Source: Tillus elongatus (lineage: Eukaryota; Arthropoda; Insecta; Coleoptera; Cleridae). From it: a DNA stretch of 64,000 nucleotides. The position numbers and the translations under genes were made by a program. The notes beneath the pieces are model-generated. The model ran no database searches, was not told the DNA's origin, and saw nothing but the letters and a program-made list of their open reading frames with translations. Below, piece by piece: positions 1 through 9,684 of this stretch; the first letter of the stretch is position 1; the number at the start of each line of letters is the position of its first letter. The stretch lies in contig OZ023262.1 in assembly GCA_964006375.1 (NCBI GenBank), forward strand, positions 192,942,907 through 193,006,906. The letters are read 5' to 3'.

Positions 1-129
1 CCCTGGTAGTAGGACTCCGTTGTTTTCTTTTGTAGATAGTTAGCTAATATATTTTATTTTAATTTACTCGATATTTCATTTAATCTCCTCAGAATATCCA
101 CCCAAGTAACATTTAACAATAGATCTCTA

Positions 130-420
130 ATAAAGACCATAACCAGAATTCCCGGGGGACTTCGTCTTAACTTAGGAGGACCCTGTCTCCACTAGAATCT
201 ACCCTGGGCTTGTGTGTCCATCGACAGTGACTTGGGAAAGGTGTGAATATCCCGAGGGAGCACGCTTACTCCCTGAAAGAAACTCTATAGGCGTTGGCGC
301 TCGAACAGGATCCCGTTGTAAAGCCGTGTCCCGGGAGTCAGCCCGAAAATTCCCCATATTAGGGAAAACTAGTATTAACCCCCGGCCACCCCAAGTGGCC
401 GTCACAATATAAGATGCAAT
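130..420. other. GC-richer block with PBS-like motif, unidentified
   Basis: This stretch is clearly richer in G and C than its surroundings. It contains a short hairpin (CGGCCAC...GTGGCCG near 381-403). At 295-313 it has TGGCGCTCGAACAGGATCC, which resembles the primer-binding sequence complementary to the 3' end of tRNA-Lys used by many LTR elements. The reverse strand of the same motif also resembles a tRNA B box, so a tRNA-derived fragment is equally possible. No reading frame here has family features. The window starts too close to see a flanking LTR. Confidence 0.25.
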
Positions 421-1020
421 AAATTAGCCTAAGAGAAAGACAACAGGAATCGAAATAAATAAACAATGTATCCATTGAATAAAGTACGCAGAACAGGTGA
501 CGCTGAGAGGAGAAACAATAAAGAAGTAAAGAGGATGTGTACTGTTCTTAATAGTGAGTTAAAAAGAATAAACTGAAACGGATATGGATTATAGGATAAG
601 TAAAATAAGACTCAAACACAAATATACATTAAATTATAAGAGCGTTGCCATATTCCAAACTTACAATATCTCTGTTAAAAAACGATTCGAGTTATAAGCA
701 ATTTAAAATATGTTTCTAAAATTTCAGTACCACTACACAATTGCACCGTTAGGACTTCTCAGCTTCAGCCTGTTCCGTAATTCAGAGTGCTGGAACTCTA
801 AACTTGAATCATCTTGATTAATTTAAATTTTAATTCAGAAAATCACCTTTTTAAATAAGATGACAATTTGTAACCTATTTTGTGTCCTCTGTGGGAAACA
901 TATAGCTTTCACCCACTTTCCTACTGGGAGCCTGCTGCCCGGATATTGTGATCTTGTCTATTTTACAATTATTGTTTTGAGCCAATTTCGGCAATATCAT
1001 AATAGTGAATTTTCGTAGAA
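421..1020. other. No gene seen
   Basis: AT-rich sequence without a convincing reading frame or repeat that I recognise. The last ~100 bases lead into the dispersed repeat that follows. Confidence 0.5.
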
Positions 1021-1560
<540 letters not shown>

Positions 1561-2580
1561 TAAACAAGTCTTAAGTTCCCTCTAAGATAAATTGTTAATT
1601 ACGCACAAAATCAAACTTTCAGCAAAGAAAACTCAGTCCGTCTCTGGATAAAACCTTTGCCAAGTACAAGTGCATGTTGACCGATTTTATTTCTTGAAAT
1701 GGAGAAAATCTTGAGAAGTTACACGTGTAACAGTAACCGATACTAAATGGCGTAGACATGGCGATGGCATTACAGAACCAGCTTGTATTATTAGATAAAA
1801 ACCGTTCGACAATTAACTGTCATAATTAGTGATACATTTATTGGTGTGGAGAAGTTAATTAGCACTTAAGCGTTTTGTTGCAAAGGATTGCACTTAATGT
1901 TCAACAAATTGGCTGCAAATGTTAAAGCTAGAAGAAAAAAAAAGTTAATAAGTTTATTTTTAATGATGTTTTTGGTACACAATATAAGCTCAATTAATTA
2001 GTTTTCTACAAGGTTTGTTTCGTGCATAAAAACAGCAGTATAAAATTAATACCGTAACCAAATAAATTGCAAAAAATAATGCTAAGCTTAGTAGTAGCGT
2101 TTCAGACAATTTTGGTCTCTATTTTTAGTATAAATATCTCTTATACATGGTGTTTCATTAAAAATTGGACATGCTGTAGATACCTAGTGGGAAAATAAAA
2201 TGATTAAGTTTAATATCCTTTAGTTAAATTTTCCTGCTTAACGAAATGCAGAATGTTATCTCATACTTTTTTATTTCTTTGTTGTAAAATAAGGCTTCCT
2301 ACTCAACACACAAAAAAAGTAATTGCAGGCTTATGACCTAAAATTAAAGACACCTGCCAAACAAAACAAAAAAATCGAAGAATATGACTATACTTTACAA
2401 AAAACTCACAATAACCATAAGAGGCGCCATTTTCGTTAAACCAATTAAAAAATATTGAAAAAGCTAAGTATTGCAACTTAATGCTAAATACTAATGCTTA
2501 GTTTAAATATGGTGATTCGGTGCGTTTTAAAATAAGAAAAGTGGAGACTTACACAAAAATAGCTATAAATGATATTTTTG
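1561..2580. other. No gene seen
   Basis: AT-rich, with many homopolymer A and T runs. Near 2148 the phrase TGGTGTTTCATTAAAAATTG resembles the outer end of small TA-targeting insect elements, but I found no matching second end, so I do not call an element. Confidence 0.45.
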
Positions 2581-3060
<480 letters not shown>

Positions 3061-3477
3061 CTATTGACATGTTCTAGATAAAGAACCTGAAACTAATACG
3101 GCTTATGTACAATAAATGTCCTAAGAATTGTGTTCTATAAAGCCTTAAGTTACAGCTTCAGCCGTCATTGGCCTTTATTTAACTTAATTATTTGCAGAAA
3201 ATGAATTTTAAATAGACCTTTTCTCTGATGCTTTGGCAGCAGTTTCAATTATACCCCTTTTTAATCACATTGCGCGCACAGAGCAGTGTGGGATTTGGCA
3301 TAGTTAGAATTCATAAAAAGAAGGGGAGCAGAAGATAAAATGTATGTATAGTATGTATGACAAATAGATTAAACAATGCTTTGTTCTAATTAGAGTAGTA
3401 TTTCCAGTGTCAGATTTTAGCTAACGGTTAATATATTAATATGTTAATTTAAAACGCATATTACTCTATGGCCGAAC

Positions 3478-3479
<2 letters not shown>
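3061..3479. other. No gene seen
   Basis: AT-rich, no recognised feature. Confidence 0.45.

Positions 3480-3547
<68 letters not shown>
3480..3547. repeat. (TA)n microsatellite
   Basis: About 34 TA units. Arm B of the composite repeat resumes about 170 bases downstream, so this tract is separated from it here. Confidence 0.96.
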
Positions 3548-3552
<5 letters not shown>

Positions 3553-3716
3553 CGTTCATACGTTCATACTGAATATTAAACTTCAGTTTTTCAGTCCTCA
3601 AAAAGTAATCACAAATTTACTGAAGTAATTGAACGTTACCTCAGGATTTTAGTGAATTTTCACTAAACATAATATTTTATCCATTATTCCATAGTCATTT
3701 TAGCATTGGGTTTTAT

Positions 3717-4590
3717 ATATCACACCGATAACTCAAAAAATAATAGGCCGACTTTGATCAAATTTTGTGAGTACCTTACTTTCTTACAAGTGGGTTGGTT
3801 AAGTTCGTTAGTCAGGAAAATCCTACCAGTTTTTTCTGGAAACTTTTAGGTTTTCTTCCGAAAGATTTTTATACCTTTGGAAATAACAAATCTCTGGCAA
3901 CCAAATTTGGTACGCGGCTTTATATTATAGAAGGTGAATTACACACGAAAATTTAGATACATATTAGGTATATATGTAGTTTGAATATTATGAATTTTTT
4001 AGCAAATTTTGGTGTAAAAAGATTATGTACAATTATTCCTGTGTTTTTGAACAAACATTTTTGAAAGCTTTTTTGTGAAGTGTTGGTAACAATAAATGTA
4101 CAAGTTATTGTAAAAAAAATTATTATTTCTCATTTTCGTGAAAAATAATTGTTTAGCAAATTTTTGTAAAAAAAAAACATAATTTTCGTATAACATTATT
4201 TTCACCAATTTTAGTAAAGAAAATGGCAATTTTCGCTAAAGAAATTGTTTGCAAATTTTCATAAACAAATGTTATTTTTTATTTTTGTCAAAAAGATTTT
4301 TGTGGAAAATTATATTTTAGCAGGTGTTTAAATAGCTTGAAGAGGTTCGTTGCACAGGAAAATCGGACCAGTTTTTTCGGGAACATTTTAAGTTTATTCT
4401 CGGAAAATTATTGTACTTTTTCAAAAAAATAAAGTAATTTTGATAAAATAAGGTACACTGTTTCTACTATATGTAGGTTATACCAAATTCCTTGCCTTTT
4501 ATTTAAAAAAGACATATATGCCATTAAAAACATTTTTATTGGAATTCGCATTCATAACGCACTTGCTGCTTCCAGATTTTTGTTGTTGAA
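3717..4590 (+). repeat. Composite dispersed repeat, arm B with rearranged interior and terminal motif
   Basis: Starts with CACACCGATAACTCAAAAAA, runs through the conserved CCAAATTTGGTACGCGG phrase near 3901, and ends with a degenerate terminal motif (CATAACGCACTTGCTGC, about 4552-4570). The part between 3960 and 4320 is A/T-rich and looks internally scrambled. Confidence 0.6.
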
Positions 4591-4671
4591 TTAATTTGGT
4601 TGGCCTTAAGAATTTTCTCATTGGGGCACCGTTAAATGATGATTTATAAATGTATCATTATTAAAATTATT

Positions 4672-5028
4672 CAAAGCAGCCTTGGTGGTCCAGTGAAAAG
4701 ATCGTGTGCCTCTAAACTCAAAGGTGCTGGGTTCGACTCTCAGTAAGGAATCATTTCACTTTTGCAGCAAAATAATTACTGTAAAATTAACATCAACCCA
4801 GTTTATTGCATTGTGTTTAAGCAAGTTCTGCACGTTCCGCCCTTTGGAGGGGGCGTAAAGCCGTACCGTGTACCAGGCATGTTAAAGATCCTCACCTCTT
4901 TAAAGAGAGAAACCTCTTTACAGCAAAAATGCCATGCCAGTACGGTAAAACTGCGCCATGGCGTCGGTGGTTGGCCATAGCAGCGGAAATGGACCGAGGT
5001 TAAAGAAACAAAAATACAATACAATAAG
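4672..5028 (+). repeat. tRNA-headed SINE, copy 1
   Basis: The 5' end resembles a tRNA: an A-box-like stretch in GTGGTCCAGTG and a B box GGTTCGACTC near 4731. The body shares with five other copies the phrases CACGTTCCGCCCTTTGGAGG, GTTAAAGATCC and GGTTGGCCATAG, and ends in an A-rich tail (AAACAAAAATACAATACAAT). RNA polymerase III promoter boxes plus a conserved body and A-rich tail are the standard SINE layout. I do not assign a named family. Confidence 0.85.
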
Positions 5029-5373
5029 ATTATTTAATAAAACTAATGAACACACAAATAATCAACATCATCAATTGTTTAAAACGTACGTTAGGTCAAA
5101 TAGCCTTCCTATATTCTTTATTTTTTATAACAAATTGGTATTTTAGTACCACTAAATTGGTTAGTTCAGACTTTTAATCGTATCAGGTAGATATTTTAAT
5201 TAATTTACTTTTTCATTTTAAAGATAAAATTGACGCGCTAAACAAATTGACTTGACCTGATAATTGGAAAATTGGCGGTAATGTTGCATTACTAAAATTT
5301 ATGTTCTTCCGTATAAATATTTATTTCGCCAGAGCTTTAGGTCACTACTAGCCGACAGAAAATATTAGTTGTC
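5029..5373. other. No gene seen
   Basis: AT-rich sequence up to the start of the tandem array. Nothing recognised. Confidence 0.45.
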
Positions 5374-5398
5374 TGTAAGGCTAGATGCATTCTCGCAA

Positions 5399-5459
5399 CA
5401 ATTAGAACCGTAGACCGGTTTCGCTCTCATTAGAGCTCTTCAGTACGGCATACTAATTG
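5399..5459 (-). ncRNA. Type I hammerhead ribozyme, copy 1
   Basis: Read on the minus strand: stem I outer CAATTAG (5453-5459) pairs with CTAATTG (5399-5405). An internal loop TAT/T follows, then stem I inner GCCGTA (5444-5449) pairs with TACGGT (5407-5412). The core CTGAAGA lies at 5437-5443, stem II GCTCT-AATG-AGAGC at 5423-5436, and GAAA at 5419-5422. Stem III is the loopless palindrome ACCGGT, and the cleavage triplet is GTC (5413-5415). All invariant hammerhead core bases are present. The internal loop facing the stem II loop matches the tertiary contact of natural type I hammerheads. A 3-bp stem III with no loop cannot close within one molecule, so activity probably needs a dimer, which a tandem array provides. 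Confidence 0.85.
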
Positions 5460-5691
5460 CAGCAAAAATGCACCTAAAGTAATACGGCTATAGTATAGCC
5501 AGCCTTTCAACACTAAGTGGGTGGTGGACGTGCCGCCACCTAGTTGCGGAACCAAGTAGTATGTTGTCACGCCAGCTCCAAATAACACAAAGTGTTAAAA
5601 AAATAGAGACTGTATGCAACTAACTAACCATTTAGAAAATTTCTACCCCAATATAGGGACAAAGTATGTAAGGCTAGATACATTCTCGCAA

Positions 5692-5752
5692 CAATTAGAA
5701 CCGTAGACCGGTTTCGCTCTCATTAGAGCTCTTCAGTACGGCATACTAATTA
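5692..5752 (-). ncRNA. Type I hammerhead ribozyme, copy 2
   Basis: Same secondary structure as copy 1. The single change in this interval, G to A at 5752, removes only the outermost base pair of stem I. Predicted cut between 5705 and 5706 on the minus strand. Confidence 0.83.
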
Positions 5753-5985
5753 CAGCAAAAATGCACCTAAAGTAATACGGCTATAGTATAGCCAGCCTTT
5801 CAACACTAAGTGGGTGGTGGACGTGCCGCCACCTAGTTGCGGAACCAAGTAGTATGTTGTCACGCCAGCTCCAAATAACAGAAAGTGTTAAAAAAAATAG
5901 AGACTGTATACAACTAACTAACCATTTAGAAAATTTCTACCCCAATATAGGGACAAAGTATGTAAGGCTAGATGCATTCTCGCAA

Positions 5986-6046
5986 CAATTAGAACCGTAG
6001 ACCGGTTTCGCTCTCATTAGAGCTCTTCAGTACGGCATACTAATTG
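5986..6046 (-). ncRNA. Type I hammerhead ribozyme, copy 3
   Basis: Identical to copy 1 throughout the ribozyme. Predicted cut between 5999 and 6000 on the minus strand. It lies in the incomplete third unit of the array. Confidence 0.84.
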
Positions 6047-6127
6047 CAGCAAAAATGCACCTAAAGTAATACGGCTATAGTATAGCCAGCATTTCAACAC
6101 TAAGTTTAAATTTATCAAGACCTGTTA

Positions 6128-6455
6128 TTTTCAACGGCCCTGGAATCACTGTGGTAAGAACCTTTGCTACTGAAGCCAATGGTCTTGAGTTCGATTCCCA
6201 GAAAAGCATGCTTTCAGTGGATACTGTAAAATTCGAATCAGCGTAGGTTGTAGCATTGTGTTTCAGCAATTTATATGTCTGCATGTTCCACCCTTTAGAG
6301 GGGTCGAAAAACCGTCGGTTCTGTGTACCGTGACACACAAATGATACCTAAACTCTGCGGGATTATGTTTTAAAACTGTTTCTTGACGTCGATGGTTGGC
6401 CATAGTCGTGGAAATAAGCCGACTTCAAAGAAACTAAATACAATATAAAATACAA
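6128..6455 (+). repeat. tRNA-headed SINE, copy 2
   Basis: Starts about 25 bases after the retrozyme-like array. It has the same head (CACTGTGGTAAGAACC, B box GAGTTCGATTCCC) and body (TGCATGTTCCACCC..TAGAGGGG, GGTTGGCCATAGTCG) as copy 1, and an A-rich tail AAATACAATATAAAATAC. More diverged than copy 1. Confidence 0.8.
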
Positions 6456-7623
6456 AACATTAATTGTTTTTTTAAGTAGACCCATAGTATTCGATTGTTT
6501 ATTACTTTTTTTGTAGTTGCATACATTAATTGGTTTATTTTGTTTCAGGTAATTACCAAAAGTGACAATTACTGCTTCTACTACCCAGCAACGGTATACG
6601 TTTTTAAGTGAGTGCTTCTTAGTTAATATATTATAACTAACCTACCTAATTCTGAATATTATAATGATTAGCACCCAATAAAAGTTAACGAGGCTCCGTG
6701 AAATAACCCATTGAAACTAATTTACTCCTAAGTGGGAAATAACAATTTACCCAGATTTTTTTACAGTATCTGCTAATTTATGTGTCAGGAGTGTTTGAAG
6801 ACTTCACAACATAACCGCACTTTATTAAGCTGTTATAGTAATTTACCTATTAGCTGGCAACAATAATGAAAAATGGCTAATTTGAATAATCTCCTTTATT
6901 GTTGAGACATCTCCATTCCTACATGGCACAATCAATTCGTTATAAAGCGGGCAACTTGTGCCGTTACATGACAATATGAGATTATTTCCTTGAGACCACA
7001 GGCACCCACGCACACCGCCGAACCAGGTTAACTGTATAATAATATAACTTGGTCTAGGTCACTTACTCGTATTTGGGTAAAATGTCCGTTTATCTAGTTA
7101 AAAGAAAAAATAAAAAAGAAGCCTCTCGGTAATTAATTTTTACGCCCACATAAAATCAAAGCTCAGATTCTCCTAGAATAAATTAGTATCGTTTTAATAG
7201 CACGCATAAATTACTACGATAATTGCGTGTGGTGGACCAGCAAGTCGATTTATCTTCCATGGAATTGCTTTTTGTTGTCGCAAAATTAAAGAGATTTATT
7301 TTTTGTTATTTGCCAAAAGGTGTTCCATCCATGTTTAGATAATAACATATCATCAGCTAACAGTTCCTGACAATGCTTTGTGTTTATCAGTAATGGTAAT
7401 TTGATTTATACGTTGTGTGCCTAATCACGTAAATTATTAATTGTTTGAAAATTTAACTACACGCAAATTTAGATAACTATCAAAGCTAAATAATAGCCAG
7501 CTGTTCAATCTAAAGCCTGGAGTGTCTTGATTTCACCGTTAAAAATATAAGTAATAGTAAATATGGCATTATACACGCTAACGCGTATAAAATTCAGTAA
7601 TTTATAGACAGTATCAAAGTATA
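6456..7623. other. No gene seen
   Basis: About 1.2 kb without a recognisable coding region, RNA or repeat. It may be single-copy intergenic DNA. Confidence 0.45.
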
Positions 7624-7965
7624 TAGGGTGGCGCATTGAAAACGAAACAGACCGATTTACGTCTAGAGAATATTTTTTTTAAGAAAGGCTGAAACATGTC
7701 AATTTTAGTATTGAGGGGGACATGTTTTGACAAAAAACTCAACTTTGTCACATCAACCTCTTAAGGGTGGTGATAACAACCCTTATATTTTAAATGGGGA
7801 ACATGGGTCGAGTGTTACATCATTTGAAAGCTCTTTCTTTTCTGAATTCAGCACACTAACTTTTTTTGAAGTTTCATCAACTCGTTTAAAAATTATTCAC
7901 AGTTGAAGATGCAAAAACGCATTTCACTCATTCCGATAATAAATGTGCTGATAGTCAATGTTTTG
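7624..7965 (+). repeat. Left terminal inverted repeat of the DD41D element
   Basis: Pairs with 9205-9515. Its inner end overlaps a further inverted repeat (7918-8030) in which CGCATTTCACTCATTCCGAT recurs inverted on the other side of a short spacer. Confidence 0.85.
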
Positions 7966-8082
7966 TTGGTTTGTAAACAGAAAATTGACTATCAGAACAT
8001 TTCTTATCGGAATGAGAGAAATGCGTTTTCAGTTTATCGGTCGGTTTGATACTTGATAGTACTACCGAAAATTAATTTCACA

Positions 8083-9160
8083 ATGGTGTATTCTGTAGAA
8101 GAAAGAGTTGAAATAATAACTATTTTTTTTTCAAAAACGATGACTGTGCCAACCGTACCCTAAATTTGTTTAATGAACGACATCCGAACAGACACGTTAA
8201 CAGAAAATACATTTTGGAGTTAGTTGCAAAGTTTCGACAAAGTGGTTCAGTAGTCAACAAAAAACGGGATCCTGAACGTGATTTTCCGGTTAGATATGAG
8301 ACTACTGAGATAGAAGTTTTAGGACAAATTGCTGCAGACCCAAATTTGAGCACGAGAAAATTGGCCACTGTTTCAAACATCAAAAGGAGAACTATTCAGC
8401 GAATATTGAAGCATCATAAATTTCACCCGTATAAAATTCATCTTGTACAACAACTGAATGAAGATGATTTTGATCGGCGGCTGGAGTTTTGTGAAGTTAT
8501 GTCTGCAGGAATAGCTGATAACGGGAACTTTCTGTTCAATATCTGTTTTTCAGACCAGTGTACGTTTTTATTAAACTCTACAGTCAATAGTCATAATTGT
8601 CGTTATTGAGCAGAAAATAATTCAAGAAATTTTCACGAAGGCACACTCAAACTCCACAGAAACTGAATGTCTCGACTGGCATTTTTGGAGACCGTTTTAT
8701 CGGACCAATTTTTCTTGATGGCAATTTGAGTGGCGAAACGTATTTGGAGTTACTAGAAGATATCGTTTACCCTCTACTAATTGACATTGTTGAAAATGAT
8801 GATCGCTATCAAGAAAATCAATTAGTTCAACAAGATGGAGCTCCTCCGCATTTTTCACAACGTGTTAGGAAGTTTTTGAACATAGAGTTTCCAGGATAAT
8901 GGATTGGATGTAGAGGTGCTATTGAGTGACCCCCTAGATCACCGGATTTAACTCCTTTAGACTTATTTCTATGGGGCCATTTAAAGAGTAGAATTTTCGC
9001 TACAGAACCGGAGTCTCTGGAAGAATTACGACGACGCATTGTTGAAGAATGCCGTCTAATAACTCCACAAATGCTCCAGAACGTCAGAGCTCGTTTTGAA
9101 CAAAATTTGTACTTTTGTATGGAAGCTGGTGGTCAACAATTTGAACACTTACTTAACTGA
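8083..9160 (+). pseudogene. ITM transposase, DD41D spacing, multiply broken
   Basis: A transposase that cuts and pastes the element by a DDE/D reaction. It starts at ATG 8083 (MVYSVEERVEII), then a frameshift in a T-run near 8125 moves the frame to the one that reads from about 8130 to 8609. The N-terminal part has the helix-turn-helix typical of this group (LVAKFRQSGSV, then STRKLATVSNIKRRTIQRIL). The catalytic region is legible across several stops and frameshifts: FSDQCTF (first Asp), VQQDGAPPHF (second Asp, about 8833) and SPDLTPLDLFLWG (third Asp, about 8960). I count 41 residues between the second and third Asp, the same as in the copy near 63.7 kb. The reading ends at TGA 9158-9160. 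Stops at 8607, within 8630-8760, and as TAA/TGA near 8897 and 8928 show that it is dead. Confidence 0.85.
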
Positions 9161-9204
9161 ATAAACATTTTTTAACGTTTGGTTTTGTTTTTTAGTTTTT
9201 TTAA

Positions 9205-9515
9205 CGAAAAATTGACTAATCAGTGCATTTCTTATCACAATAATAGAAATACGTTCTTGCAACTCCAACTGTGAATAAGTTTTAAACGAGTTGATAAAAC
9301 TTCTAAAAAAATTAGTGTGCTCAATTTAGAAAAGAAAGAGCTTTCAAGTGATCTAACAATCGACCCATGTTCCCTATTTAAAAATATAAGGGTTGTTATC
9401 ACCACCCTTAAGGGGTTGATGTGACAAAGTTGAGTTTTATGTCAAAACGTGTCCCCCTCAATATTAAAATTGACGTGTTTCAGCGTTTCTGTTTCGTTTT
9501 CAATGCGCCACCCTA
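9205..9515 (-). repeat. Right terminal inverted repeat of the DD41D element
   Basis: Complement of 7624-7965 with scattered substitutions. Ends in GCGCCACCC followed by TATA. Confidence 0.85.
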
Positions 9516-9684
9516 TATAATAGATCAGAAGCAAAACTGACAAATAACTTAAAAAACAACTATACACAAATATGAATTTAAAAAAAATGAAGTGGAATAA
9601 ATTGTGCAATATGCTTCAATTATATTTGGCATTTAATGTATAATACTTCGATTTCGTTCGTATATCTCTTTACGATTTAGGGAA

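Larger units (their letters stand above)
5374..6104 (-). repeat. Retrozyme-like tandem array, ~2.5 units of 293/294 bp, hammerhead in each
   Basis: Three starts of the same unit lie at 5375, 5668 and 5962 (GTAAGGCTAGAT.CATTCTCG). The first two units are complete (293 and 294 bases) and the third breaks off near 6104. The units differ from each other at only a few bases. On the minus strand each holds a hammerhead ribozyme core, so a transcript would be cut into 293/294-nt monomers at 5412/5413, 5705/5706 and 5999/6000. Each unit also has a hairpin GGCTATA.G.TATAGCC and a GGTGG...CCACC stem outside the ribozyme. No protein frame spans the unit. Tandem hammerhead units of this size are the hallmark of animal retrozymes and some Penelope-derived repeats. 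Satellite DNA with hammerheads is the alternative. Confidence 0.85.
7624..9515 (+). mobile_element. Mariner-like DNA transposon (DD41D type) with long TIRs, inactive copy
   Basis: The ends are mirror images: GGGTGGCGCATTGAAAACG at the left and its complement CGTTTTCAATGCGCCACCC at the right, each flanked by TA, the target duplicated by the IS630-Tc1-mariner group. The inverted repeats run about 340 bases on the left (7624-7965) and about 310 on the right (9205-9515), with small mismatches. Between them lies one broken transposase gene. A second, truncated copy is at 62514-63966. Confidence 0.88.
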
